NCBI GenBank assembly: GCA_964034945.1 | Contig: OZ035962.1 | Span: 71,567,274 to 71,631,273 of the forward strand | Reading direction: 5' to 3' | DNA length: 64,000 bases | Source: Chrysopilus asiliformis | Taxonomy: Eukaryota; Arthropoda; Insecta; Diptera; Rhagionidae | Shown: positions 43,463 through 55,391 of the stretch, in pieces | How positions within the stretch are numbered: the first letter of the stretch is position 1 | How the letters are laid out: each line of letters opens with the position of its first letter | Position numbers and translations under genes: made by a program | Notes under the pieces: model-generated | What the model saw: only the letters and a program-made list of their open reading frames with translations | Databases searched by the model: none | What the model was told of the DNA's origin: nothing

Positions 43463-45698
43463 CGTGTAGACAGGATTTCAGAGAAGAGCTTCCTTTATAA
43501 GGAATCAATCATTGGCGTATTTATAAATGTAGAATGAGCTTTCAAAGATATCTTTTTAAAGAAAATAATACCATGTAAAAATAGGGGTCCGGTCCCCAAA
43601 ATTGGGGTCTGTACCCGTGCGAGGTATTGCTGTATTCTAATACAAAAAACAGACAGTTTGAGTATAATTTTTGTGTTATAAAGCTTAAAACTGTATAGCG
43701 ATTTATGCAAATAACTCCCGCTTAATTCGACTGCTGTTCCGATTGACGTAATTTATATTTACTTCTGCTGGGTCAAAATCCCTAATCTAACCTATCACAC
43801 TTTTGTGGTTCTACCGAAACACAATATGTAACGAAAGAAAAAAAAAACTTTGTATTGCAATTAAGTTTCCAGCTTTAACCGCGTTAAAGTGAATATGCAA
43901 AGAACGATACCGTGTAAATGTAGGGTTCCACTGTATTCATCGTATTTAATTATGTAAACTACATTTGAACCAATTGAAGTTTATATAAAAAATATATATA
44001 TTACGTATGATATACGTAAGCATCCACAATTTTATGTTTACCTACAAATTGACAACTTTTTTTATGAATAATGAATATATATTTTGCTGATTCATCATCT
44101 ATTAAATACACGATTAGAACTTAAATTTAGTTTCCTTATTATATGATAGCCATAAAATACAAACGAAAACTCGTTCAAGTATAAATTCACCATACTGTGA
44201 ATTTTATGAGTTGTCATTTTAAACAGACTGTCATAAAGTTGAAGTCGAAGTAAAGAAAAAGAATGTTCCAGTTTGACGACTTTATCCAAGGGATTTACGC
44301 CATCCATTCGCTATAATTTTCTAGAGGAAATCTTGCTGGGGATTTTTTCTTCATGGCAGCGCCTCCATATTTTTGGTATGTTGTGAAAGGCGTTAAAAAT
44401 TCACCATTTACTATTTTCGATTTTACAAGTGAGTAATAGATGACAGTGACAATATATACTAAGAAATATGCACGCCCAACCAACCATATCTATCTACGTA
44501 TGTATGCTACCAAGATTTCAATTTATCAAATGTTGACGTACTGGCAATGCACGTGATGGAATATAAATTGTAATATTAGAGATATTTTATACATTATTCG
44601 TATAGCGTTTGAATGTTCGAATATTTGTATGTAGATATGTATTAGATATATTTAAAGAGATGCATGCTTATATAGATTTCCATAAAAATATAACCAAAAC
44701 CGTCAGCGATAAATCTCATTGTTGCATGTGTGGTATACGTGTATATTGACTGAATAACCTTTAATGTTAACGTTACCAGGAATTTTGTGATCAAATAGGA
44801 TATCAACCGAGAGAAAGCATGGAAGAGCCTCGCAAGCCATTTCAGCCCGGCAACCCGACAATTCGGCAATCTATTTACTTAAGGCACATAACTTCCTGCC
44901 TAAGCCATAAGTCGAAGACTCCTTTGCTTATTTTCTTCATATTTTGATATTTGCATAATAACATTATTCGTCCTGTTACTCTCGTGCTTTTCTTGAATGG
45001 AGCCAGCAACGCTTTCTTTAATGGATTAGGGCAAAATGTTATGAAAGACGAAGTAAAATTGATGGAAGTTGGCAATAGAAGGGCGGCAACAGACCATAAG
45101 GGTAAAACGCAAAAATCCGAGGCGATATGAAAGGACCAGGAAGGTTTCACATCGACAAGTCAAACATTTTGCTAACGGATTTCAAGTGTCAAATGTTTAT
45201 GGATACCGACAAAAAGTATATTTGAAGGGGCAGATACCCGATCAAGTTTTCATTTCCGTCCTTTGAATAAGTCTAAATTCATAAGGTGAGAGAAAAACTT
45301 GTTGCATCAGATAAATACAAATACCAATATAAACATATCGTTAAAAAATTCTGTTTTGATTTTTTGTCTCAGCCGCCACAATAAGGGAAAAATAAAAATT
45401 AATTAAAATATAGGAACAAATGTAAAAACATAAATTCCTATTGCTGCACCTGAATTTTCCAATTTCTTGAAATCACCGCACTTGACCTTTGCGTAGTTTT
45501 ATGAGGTTGTTTTCACACCAAAGTCGTTGCGTAAATTTACAATGGTCACGTAAAAGATTTTGCATACGAATTTTGACAGTTCATTAACGAAGTCTTAAAA
45601 TTACGCAGTTTACGAGGCATTTATGCGATTGTGTGATTGAATGAATTTGGATAAAAGACTTTTATTTGGATGTTAATATTTATAATCTATGTGATATA
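43463..45698. other. Long unassigned stretch
   Basis: Several 60-90 aa frames on both strands lack domains. Nothing I can annotate. Confidence 0.4.
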
Positions 45699-47380
45699 TC
45701 TATATATATAAAAATGGATGTTTGTCTGTTTGTCTGTCTGTCTGTTTGTTTGAGATTACAAAACTCAAAAACTACTGGACCGATTTTTACGCGGTTTTTT
45801 GCAAAATGATCTGCGTTGCAAGGAGCAGGTTTTTAGCTATGTAGATTTTCAAAATTCAAAAAGGAAGGTCCTGTAAGGATAATGAAAATATCCTTTTTCC
45901 CATTTCTCCCCGGAAAACTTTGCAATATAAGGTTTTTGGGGTCGCTGATCACGAATCCGGTATTAGATTTTCAAAATCCAAAACGGAAGGTCCTGTAAGG
46001 ATAACGAAAATATCCTTTTTTCCATTTTTACCGGGGAAAATCGGCATTATGGGGTTTTTGGGATCGCTGATCACGAATTCGGTATTAGATTTTCAAAGTT
46101 CGAAACAGAAGGTCCTGTAAGGATAATACAAATATCCTTTTTCCGATTTTTCGCCGCAAAAATTGGTATTATGGGGTTTTTGGGGTCGCTGATCACGAAT
46201 CCGGTATTAGATTTTCAAAATTTGAAACGGAAGTTCCTGAAAGGATAACGCAAATATCCTTTTTCCCCGGAAAGATTGGCATTATGTCTGGGATCGCTGA
46301 TCACGAATTCGGTATTAGATTTTCAAAATTCGAAACCAAAGATCCTGTAAGGATAAATATCCTTTTTCCCGTTTTTCCCCGGAAAAATTTGCATAAGGGG
46401 TTTTTGGGGTCGCTGATCACGAATCCGGTGTTGGAATTTCAAAATTTGAAACGGAAGGTCCTGTAAGGATAACGCAAATATCCTTTTTCCCATTTTTGCC
46501 CGGACAAATTGTCATTATGGGGTTTTTGGGGTCGCTGATCACGAATCCGGTGTTGGAATTTCAAAATTCTAACCGTAAAGTCCTGTAAGGATAACGCAAA
46601 TGTCCTTTTTCCAATTTTCTCCGGAGAAATTGGTATTATGGGGTTTTTGGGATCGCTGATCACGAATTCGGTATTAGATTTTCAAAGTTCGAAACAGAAG
46701 GTCCTGTAAGGATAATACAAATATCCTTTTTCCGATTTTTCGCCGCAAAAATTGGTATTATGGGGTTTTTTGGGTCGCTGATCACGAATCCGGTATTAGA
46801 TTTTCAAAATTTGAAACGGAAGTTCCTGAAAGGATAACGCAAATATCCTTTTTCCCCGGAAAGATTGGCATTATGTTTGGGATCGCTGATCACGAATCCG
46901 ATATTAGATTTTCAAAATTCGAAACCAAAGATCCTGTAAGGATAAATATCCTTTTTCCCGTTTTCCCCCGGAAAAATCGGCATAAGGGGTTTTTGGGGTC
47001 GCTGATCACGAATCCGGTATTAGATTTTCAAAATTTGAAACGGAAGTTCCTGAAAGGATAACGCAAATATCCTTTTTCCCCGGAAAGATTGGCATTATGT
47101 TTGGGATCGCTGATCACGAATCCGATATTAGATTTTCAAAATTCGAAACCAAAGATCCTGTAAGGATAAATATCATTTTTCCCGTTTTCCCCCGGAAAAA
47201 TCGGCATAAGGGGGTTTTTGGGGTCGCTGATCACGAATCTGAAGTTGGAATTTCAAAATTTGAAACGGAAGGTCCTGTAAGGATAACATTTTTTCCCAAA
47301 ACTTTTTAAGTTATTTATGGTTTTTTGTCATTCTAAAATTTATACAAAAAACTTTTAGCTGCCGACGTAGGGTCTGCTAG
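45699..47380 (+). mobile_element. Non-autonomous Helitron filled with a minisatellite
   Basis: The 5' end TCTATATATATAAAAATGGA, a GTCTGTTTGTCTGTC core and CTACTGGACCGATTTTTACG are the usual start of arthropod Helitrons. The 3' end reads GGGTCTGCTAG followed by T. Insertion between A and T (A|TC...CTAG|T) fits the Helitron rule. I see only a weak hairpin before CTAG. No RepHel protein is present, so the element is non-autonomous, 1,682 bp, most of it tandem repeat. Confidence 0.7.
45860..47290 (+). repeat. ~120-bp minisatellite in Helitron, ~13 units with higher-order structure
   Basis: Units contain GGTCCTGTAAGGATAACG (or a CCTGAAAGG variant), a CCGGAAAAAT box, GGGGTTTTTGGGGTCGCTGA and TCACGAATCCGGTATTAGAT. 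Short (~110 bp) and long (~122 bp) forms alternate. The block 46062-46350 recurs at 46655-46945 and part of it again at about 46990-47190, showing multi-unit duplications. Confidence 0.9.
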
Positions 47381-47399
47381 TCATATATAAGTATATTAG

Positions 47400-47950
47400 A
47401 TTTAGTATCGGACACAAAAATGAACTACACCAGGGTGTTAGGGATGACAAAAGATTTTGATTTCCGCATGTCCGACCGTCTGATCGTCCGTCTATCGGTC
47501 CGTGAACACCATAACTTTCGAATTGAGAAGTTTCGGTTTAGCTAGAGACTTGAAAATTCGTTTACGTTTCTCGTAAATGGCTAGGCTATGTTCTTGAACG
47601 GGAAAATTGGACGATTCCTTCTCCCCTATCCCAGACAAACGAAACAGTTTTTTGCAATTTTCTCGAAAACGGTGAATCATATTGAGAAATTAATTAAGGT
47701 AAAATGTGTTTAGAATAGGATTTTACATAACTTATTTAATACAAATTGAATACTTTTTTTTCTATTTTATCGAAAACGGTGCACAATATCGAAAAAGTTT
47801 TAAAGATGAAATGTGTTTAGAATATGATTTCACATAAATGGTCCATACATGAAAAAGCCAATCGGACCACTCCTTTCCCCCTCTCCAATACAAATTATTT
47901 TTTTTAAAATAAACATTTTGTTTGTAATCATATAGAGTATTTGACGATTG
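47400..47950 (+). mobile_element. Diverged HINE-like element
   Basis: Contains AAAATGAACTACACCAGGGTG, CATGTCCGACCGTCTGATCG, GCTAGAGACTTGAAAATTCG and TTTAGAATA/GATTTTACATAAC in the same order as the HINE family, with many substitutions. It ends at about TATAGAGTATTTGACGATTG. Confidence 0.5.
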
Positions 47951-47967
47951 GCCTCTGTCATATGTTT

Positions 47968-48900
47968 TCTAAAAGCATTTATTTTCCTCGCCTTTGCTTA
48001 TGTCTGTTTGTCAGGGTCAAATATTTCAATCTAATTTTAACCCACTCTCACACATGCGATTATCTTGAAATTTTGCGCACATCCTTAAGTCCGTTGACAA
48101 TACAATATTTTTACTTCGTCATTGTAAAGATAAGGGAAGGTCCTGTAGGAATAACGTGATTATCCTTTTCGTGCAATTTTCCGGGAAAAATCTCATCTGG
48201 CGGTTTTTTAGGTCACTGAAATCGGATCTAATGTTAAAAATCTGTAAGGATAATGGAAGGTCCCGTTAAGATAACGTGATTATTGTTTTACGCAAATTTT
48301 CCGGGGAAAACCTCATCCGGGGGTTTTTGGGGTCGATGAATCCGGCTCTGGAGTTAAAAAGCCCGTAACAGTATCTCACAAGCAAAGATATATCGCACAT
48401 GGTCCCGTAGACTGTAGTATCTCAAAAAAATGTGTTTTTGAGTAATAATTCCATTATGTAAAGGAAAATTGACTGAATCAAATGAAAAACAAATTTAAAT
48501 GTAAACGTAGTCCTAAAATTTATTTATTTTTGGTTTTTTAAATTTCCATTTTTTAAAATTTAAATTGATTTTGTGGAAAACAAACTTAACTCTATCTTTT
48601 ATTATTGCAAAAAAAAAAAAATGAAGCAAATGATCTGTAAATTATTATCAAAAGAGTAATAAATTGAAATATTACTGTACAGACAACAGAAAAATCAATT
48701 ATTCATAAACAATTATTTTGAAATGAAAACTTTGAATGCGTTTTTCTCAAAATGGCCGATTTTGAGATACTACAGTCTACGGGACCATGTGCGATATATT
48801 CGAAGACTAAAAAGTATGAACAGGCATGGGGAGAGACAGACGAGAGAAAGCATGGAAGAGCGTTTTTTTTAAATAATAGCTTTTTTAAAAAAATGTTTTT
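47968..48900 (+). mobile_element. GTAAGGATAACG Helitron-like family copy split by a MITE
   Basis: Starts AAAAGCATTTATTTTCCTCG with a GTCTGTTTGTC core, two to three tandem monomers, then TATATTCGAAGACTAAAAAG, and ends near AATAATAGCTTTTTTAAAAA. The 400-bp MITE at 48394 divides it within ATATAT. The usual end hairpin is not seen. Confidence 0.7.
48394..48793. mobile_element. 400-bp palindromic-end MITE with ATATAT target
   Basis: The 34-bp inverted ends start CGCACATGGTCCCGTAGACT and are perfect; with the flanking ATATAT on each side the complementarity covers 40 bp (48388-48427 and 48760-48799). The homologous empty site is GGATATATATTCGAAGACTA at 16789, showing that ATATAT was duplicated on insertion. 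Interior non-coding. Confidence 0.85.
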
Positions 48901-50475
48901 AAACATAAAATAACATAAAATGATAAATTTTTTTGTGCGAAAACAGAGCCCATTATCTTATGTTTATCTTCTTTTACATAAATCATTAAATCGAAGTGAG
49001 CATATTGTTTACGAAATCTCAAATGAAGTGTCTAAATAATTATTGAGATCTTTTTAAAATTTCAAGGAAAGGCAGCGTTCTGTCGTCAGAATGTTTTTTA
49101 CCTGCTACCAACCTTAATTTTTTGAAGTATCTCCTAATTTTTGGCACTTTTTAGAAACAATCACGACTGATTGATTACGTGACGAACAACTTCTCCAATC
49201 AACAAAATTCACGTTTCTGTTTTTCCCAAACTTACTTTTCTGCCATTTACAGAAAGAAAATCCGTGACTGGCCTGAAGCTAAAAATATATTCTCTAACAC
49301 AACATTATCGATAATTACAAATTCGATACTATATATTAGCGCAGTGTATCTTAACTACCTATCAATGTTTATCGTTTACAAAATTTTCTTGAATTTGATC
49401 CTGATGTAAATTAATAGGAAAAGAAAATTGTATGAAGTTAAAAAGTCTTTTTTATAATTACGTAACAAGGCGACTGTATATAAACATCATTGCGCCATCA
49501 ATAAACAAAGAATTTATCAAAGGTTTGATTTTCTATTTTTCAGTATTTTTGCTGACACAGTTTACGTAACGTAATTTTTTTTAACTCATCTAAATATTCT
49601 GTTCGAAAAAACGAACAGTAACTTTGAGCCTTATTGTTACCATATAGGAGTCAAAGTTGCTATTATGGAATATACAGGCTGGTTCAAAATGGGTTAAAAT
49701 AATTTAATTAGTTACAAATATTTTATCTCTGCATGGATAAAACTGTATGCAGATAATAAAAACACTTTCGCCTGTGGCCATAACAGTTAGGTTTTGTTTT
49801 TTGTGGAAGAGGGGATGGATATTTCGAAAGAATTTTAATGATATTCAAGCTTACACTTGAAACATTTTTCCATATTACATGTTCCTCAAAATTTTTCTGA
49901 TATCCAACAACGTATAAGAAGAAATCGACAAAATTACAATTAATCTGTTTATCACTAATAGTTTAACCCCTGCAGCCAAACTTTTCTATATATAAAATTA
50001 TACCTTCAGCAAACAAACTCCAAATACAAGTTGTGTTGTGGAAAAAAAATTGGGTTCAGCTTTTGTCATTCATTTCTTATGTCCAAACTGTTTCCTCCTG
50101 TAAAGAACATACATGGTCCACAGCGGCAAAGTTTAGTTGGGGGCAACAAAATTAGCTCAGAGAGGAAAAATTTGGCATATTCAAGTACCATTACCTTACT
50201 GTGGTGCAATTCTTTGCCTTCTTATCTTACTAAACAAAGTCACTTCCTTGTTGCCATCGACGGTGAAAAAAATTTGACTACCTCTCTAAGAATACCTTTC
50301 TAATAATAATCAAAATAATCGATTCTTGAATAGCCGAATTCAAAAAAAAAATGTTGTCAGCGTCCTTGCATTCTGACTTTATCTTACTTATGGATCAGAG
50401 TTTACATCTGCCTGTTTGTTCATCATATAGCTTAATAAATCGATGAATATATGAATATTTATGAAGTTTATATTT
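48901..50475. other. Unassigned stretch
   Basis: Frames at 49179-49409 and 50031-50303 lack recognisable domains. No transposon ends found. Confidence 0.35.
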
Positions 50476-51107
50476 CTACACGGGAAAAAAACATATGGGA
50501 ATCGTTCCACCAAAATTGCATGCATCAGCTCCATATTTATGGGGAAAACGGCATAGTGGCCAAATATGGTAAGTGTTCCCATATTTATAAGGACACATTC
50601 CAACAAAAAAATGGTCGTGTTCTTTTTTTTTGTGTAATCATTCCCAAAAATATGGGAGGGATTAATGTATATGTTAGACATGTTACGACAAAAATTCGGG
50701 ATCATTCCCTTTTGTAAGGGACTGAAAGGTATAAACCCTATAAAAGGTTGTAAAATCTCCATTGATTACTGGACTATCTCCTGTATAATATATGCACTTC
50801 ATTTGAAATAGGATTGGTTCCTATAATTATAGCACCAATTTCTATCCGAATAGGATTGACTACTTTTTTTATTGGATTCTGTCCAATCTAAAGGGGACAG
50901 AAAAAAAATCTTTTTATTGAATATGCGAGATAGGAAAGTTCGAGGGGTTTGAAAATATAGATATTAAACAGCTCAAGTAATAAAATACCCTGTAATTAAA
51001 AAAAAAACAACTCTCAGCCTTACATACATAGTAATGATTCCACGAAAATTAGGACTAGTTCCAATATTTATGTGGGCCTTTGCTATCAATTGGTGTAACG
51101 AGTACTA

Positions 51108-52393
51108 AAGGGTGATCCAATAAGACTCTCCTGTTTTTTTTTTTAAATAAAACACATAATAATTAATATATTGAGGAAAATCTTTATTTAAGTTGTTAGT
51201 TTGGTTCATGCCATTTAATGTTTAAAGATAATTTCCTTCAAATGTTGCCCACGACTAACTCTTAAATGGTCCATTCTGTGGGTCCAATTTTCGACCATTC
51301 TTTCAAGCATATCGGTCGGTATTCCGCGAATAGCACGGGTTATGTTTGCTTCCAAAGCTGTAATCGTTCCGGGTTTATCGACGTAAACAAGAGGACATAT
51401 GCCCACAGAAAGCAATCCAATGGTGTCAGATCACAAGATCTCGGTGACCAATTAACAGGACCATTTCTTGAGATGATGTTTTCATCGAACGTTTCCCTCA
51501 ATAAAGCGATTGTGTCGTTAGCATGTAGCGTCATCCTGTTGAAACCACAAGCCAGCCACACCAATATCTTGAATTTTTGGCAAAAAAAAGTCATTGATCA
51601 TTGCTCTGTAGCGAGCTCCATTGACAGTAACACGCACTCCTTCCGAATTTTTAAAGAAATACGGTCCGATGATGCCGCCTGCCCATAAACCGCACCAAAA
51701 CAGTGCATTTTTCGGGTTGCATTGGTAGCTCTTGGATTGCTTCTGGCTGTTCATCGGCCCGAACACGGCAATTTTACTTGTTAACGTAGCCGTTTAACCA
51801 AAAATGAGCTTCGTCACTAAACACAATTTTTCGATAAAAAAAAGGATCAACTTGAAGCTGTTGCAAGGCCCATAAACCGATATTAAAACGTAAACCAAGG
51901 TCATCCGGCTTTATTTCTTGAACGAGCTGTATTTTATACGCTTTTAAACCAAGTTCATGCTTCAAAATACGCCACAACGTTCCATAAGAGATGCCCAAAC
52001 CTTGAGAACGGCGACAAATTGATTGATCACGGTCTTCACGAACACTCTCTGCTACTACAGCAATATTCTCATTACTACGGGCTGTACGCACTCTGGTTGA
52101 TGGATGTATGTCTAATAGTGTAAAATTAGTTCGAAATTTGGTGATGGTTTCACGAATAGTGCGTTCAGTGGGACGATTATGACGACCAAAATGTGGACGA
52201 AGAACAATTCCTAACTGAGCACTGATTTTGGAAAAAGGTTTCCACAATTAGTAAACGTTGTTTACACGTAAGTCTATTTATGATGAAATGGCACTGAATA
52301 CTGAACACAAACGTCATATAGACAAGCCAGTTGACACATAAGAACTGTCAAAACAACCCTATTGCAAAAAGTACCTCCAATTGGATCACCCTT
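51108..52393 (-). mobile_element. Tc1/mariner-superfamily element, full length, degenerate
   Basis: Perfect 14-bp inverted ends AAGGGTGATCCAAT (51108-51121) and ATTGGATCACCCTT (52380-52393), flanked by TA (51106-51107 and 52394-52395). Total 1,286 bp, a normal size for the superfamily. It carries the transposase pseudogene below on the minus strand. The surrounding repeat matches the empty copy at about 34440. Confidence 0.95.
51215..52247 (-). pseudogene. Tc1/mariner-like transposase, frameshifted
   Basis: Consecutive minus-strand frames give, in order: an N-terminal segment (FGRHNRPTERTIRETITKFR) with a helix-turn-helix-like second half (RRSQGLGISYGTLWRILKHE, LGLKAYKIQLVQE); the first catalytic aspartate in IVFSDEAHFWLNGYVNK; CGLWAGGIIGPYFFKN and DFFLPKIQDIGV; the second in WFQQDDATC; then DTIALLRETFDENIISRNGP, the third in PRSCDLTPLDCFLW, and a C-terminal tail NWTHRMDHLRVSRGQHLKEI. 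At least three frame changes (near 51770, 51530 and 51400) break the frame, so it is inactive. Sequences of this type are widespread in arthropod genomes. Confidence 0.9.
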
Positions 52394-52428
52394 TATAATC
52401 GATTTCCTATATTTCATAGGAACGTTTC

Positions 52429-54873
52429 CTATGCGATTTTTTTTTCCGAAAATGTTTTTACTAAATAAAACAAAGGTTTTTTTTACAGGACTTGATTTTT
52501 TAACATAAAATATTCAATATTTAGTAAAATGAAACTGATCGAAGGGGGCGAGGGGGTACTGCTCTAAATTTCCGTAACCGCCCCCCCCCTCAATGAAAGT
52601 GGGTCCACATCTGATTTCAGGGTGGTAGCGTGGCTTTGTAACAAGCCACTGAGCTGGTGAGTTCTTTGAACCCAGCTATGGCACATTTTCCTTTTAGGCT
52701 CACCTACTGTGCAGAAATCAGAAGAATAGCAATGTTGCCATTTTGACCGAAAAAAATAAGGTTCAGTCGACCGAATACAGCAGTTAATCTAAAAAGCCTA
52801 TAATTTGATATTTATAAAAAAATGCAACACTAGAATTTAAAAACAAAGTTATATATGATATCATGCAGCAAATGGTAAATTTCTATAATGAAGCCATCGA
52901 CATTTAGTATTTATTCGTTTTTAAGTCTATGAAAAACATATTAAGGCATTTTGAAATTTTAAGCAATATGAACTTCTATGGATTATCAGTGAAAGCTCAA
53001 AAAATGTTTGTAAAATGTTTTGCTGTCATTAAATTCTCGTTTATAAGAAATTCGATCGATATTTCTACATACACGAATTCAGTGTTTTTCCTGTGAAATT
53101 TTATCTTTAATTAAAAAAAATCTCCGTAAAATTCAAATGCTAAGTATTTTTGTGTGGAGTGAAATCAACATAAAAATTTGATAAACAAATTAAAACCAAG
53201 AGCGTAAAAATTTTATGTATTTTTTAGTGTTTTCGCGGGCGTATGTAGTAAAATTCGAGTTTGTGTGATAATTTCGATGTTCTTTTTTTTCAGGTTTTGA
53301 GGAAAACATTTTTCGTTCCGATTTCACGATATCCATTAAATTAAACATGATCTCCGTTTTGTTTGTATGTAAGCAGTCCCCATCTCCATACCGCAATTTA
53401 CATTTTAGCACATAATTCCAATAGAAAGGATTCCATAGCTTCCTTTACTCGTCAATTTTCTTCTCTGATGTGCTTTTGCTCCCTTGGATAGCATTGTAAG
53501 ATACGAGTAAAGTAACCGTCTTAACGATACACATATGCAGATGAAAGACAGACGTCAACATCTCCATGTATCCGCCTGTTTAATTTATTGCCTTGTCGCA
53601 ATTTTTTGTTTTCAGTTTCTCTCCCTTATTCATTTTGTTTTCACAGGACAAATGTCATTTACATCCACACACTACGTGGAAGCGGTATGAGTTCTTGGCC
53701 ACATCCGTGTTCCAATATATATTTTTATCTATATCGACCTATAAGTATATCTACGAACATTTACATATACGTATATATGTTTTGGTATTTGACATTTGCA
53801 CATATTTAAGTGTTAGAATTATGTGACTAGTCTAGATTTTGTATATCACGACAATGATATGTGCTCCTCCAAAACCTCCACGTTAGATTCGTTGAATGTA
53901 TGTTTGATCTAAGCTTTAGCTAAAAAAAAACATACATTTTTCTCGGAGAATGATTCCACGAACTGGAGCTCGAGGCACTATCGCAGTCACTGAGGATGTT
54001 ATTTTTTCGGTTGTACTTTCATTTCTCAGATGTGAATCCGCAATATCGCGTCATGTTACGCCTCACCGCACCGTACCATACAGACCGCGCCATATTGAAA
54101 ACTGACGGAAGTACCAACATGACAAATGGCCTCTGTGCAAGGAATTCAGTGTAAACGGATGAGTGGCGTCGAAGTCTCGTAAACATAAGCTTCGAAAAAA
54201 GCAAAACGTTTTTTTATACTCTTCGTTCCCTCGTCGTTATACTCACGCTTTAACGATTACTTTTTTTTGTGTTACCACTGTTGAGATCAATGCCAATGTC
54301 CTTGACTGTTCCTCATACGGTCCTGCTTGGATTAGTTGGTTTTATGATTTCCACTTTTCCTTAGTTCAAATAATAAAATTATATACATTTGACTATTTTA
54401 GCACCTATAATATGGTAACATTTTTTTCTTTAACAATATTGTGGCTACCTGTTAAAAGTAGCACCAAACCGTTTCCTTTTCTTAGCATTTACATTCAAAG
54501 CAACCCAGAAATCATATAAAAAGTTTGGTAAAATTTCCAATAACTCTGAAGGCATGACATCTACGTGAGTCTAAAAGATTGAGCATAGATTTATCGGAAT
54601 TCGAATTGTTGCCTTCTAAAACATCAAGGTTTGTGATCTATGCGGGACAATGTTTATGTCCAATGAAAATAAGGAACACTAGCTCTTTAGAATTATCCCA
54701 TGGTAATGCTTAGCATCCTGGGCCATTATTCGGGAATTTGTACCGAGTAAAATATTTGCCGAGTGCGACAAAACCGAATTCTTGAAATCCTTTAGCCAGA
54801 TGTGGGTGCTTATCCATAAATTGGACTAGAATTTCATTTTGGGTATAAAAATGCGGGTACGCCTTCCCTTTTT
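52429..54873. other. Long unassigned stretch
   Basis: Contains a poly-C run near 52580 and short ATATACGTATATATG runs near 53765. Frames at 53190-54519 have no domain I recognise. Confidence 0.35.
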
Positions 54874-55027
54874 ATACCCGTATGGTGAAACCAAAGGATA
54901 TATTAACTTTGCCTTACCGTTTGTAACGCCAAGATCCCGTTATCACACAAAAAAATGAATTACACCAGTGTGTTTAGAATGATAAAAATAATTGATTTTT
55001 ACATGTCCGTCCGTCTATCTGTCCGTC

Positions 55028-55058
<31 letters not shown>

Positions 55059-55391
55059 CCGTCTGTCTGTGGCGCGGATTGCGGGCGCACGGATTGAGCT
55101 AGAGACTTGAAAGTTTGCACAGATCCGTTTTTCGTAAAATGCGAGGCTAAGTTCGTTAATGGCAAAAATGGACGATCTTATGAAAAAAGTACAAAAACAA
55201 AAGTTATTTAGGATATGATTCTAGATAAAACTCCCATATATCAAAATCCGATTGAAATAAATTTTAAAAAATCTTTTTGGAAAGTTTGACTTCAAAGTGG
55301 AATTTTGATACAACTGTTCGCTGTTCACTTAAATGACCATACGGGTTTTCAATAATTGCCAGATTGGCAGTTATAGCTTTTGTTATGTTTT
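54874..55391 (+). mobile_element. HINE/DINE-1-like element (reference copy for the family)
   Basis: Order of blocks: TATACCCGTATGGTGAAACC at the 5' end, GGTATATTA-type A+T block, TTTGTAACGCCAAGATCCCG, AATTACACCAGTGTGTTTAG, a GTCY core of TCCGTCCGTCTG (55004-55068), GCGGATTGCGGGCGCACGGA, GACTTGAAAGTTTGCACAGA, the 3' inverted motif TGACCATACGGGT (55334-55346), a stem-loop (ATTGCCAGATTGGCAGT) and an end at GTTATGTTTTTT. Subterminal inverted motifs, a GTCY microsatellite and a 3' stem-loop are the established HINE/DINE-1 (Helentron-derived) architecture. Non-coding. Confidence 0.8.

Larger units (their letters stand above)
50478..52428 (+). mobile_element. GGAA-word TIR element, copy interrupted by a Tc1/mariner element
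   Basis: Second copy of 33555-34500: starts CACGGGAAAAAAACATATGG and ends CATAGGAACGTTTCCTATGC. The inverted ends share CGGAAAAAAA, CATA, GGAA and CGTTCC blocks. The Tc1/mariner element sits at 51108-52393. Confidence 0.75.

Noticed and set aside
45069..45266. Basic 65-residue frame
   Set aside because: No domain, no codon or context support, and overlapped by another frame on the opposite strand.
45860..47290. CRISPR-like array (regular ~120-bp spacing)
   Set aside because: The whole unit is repeated with no unique spacers, in a eukaryotic Helitron; it is a minisatellite.
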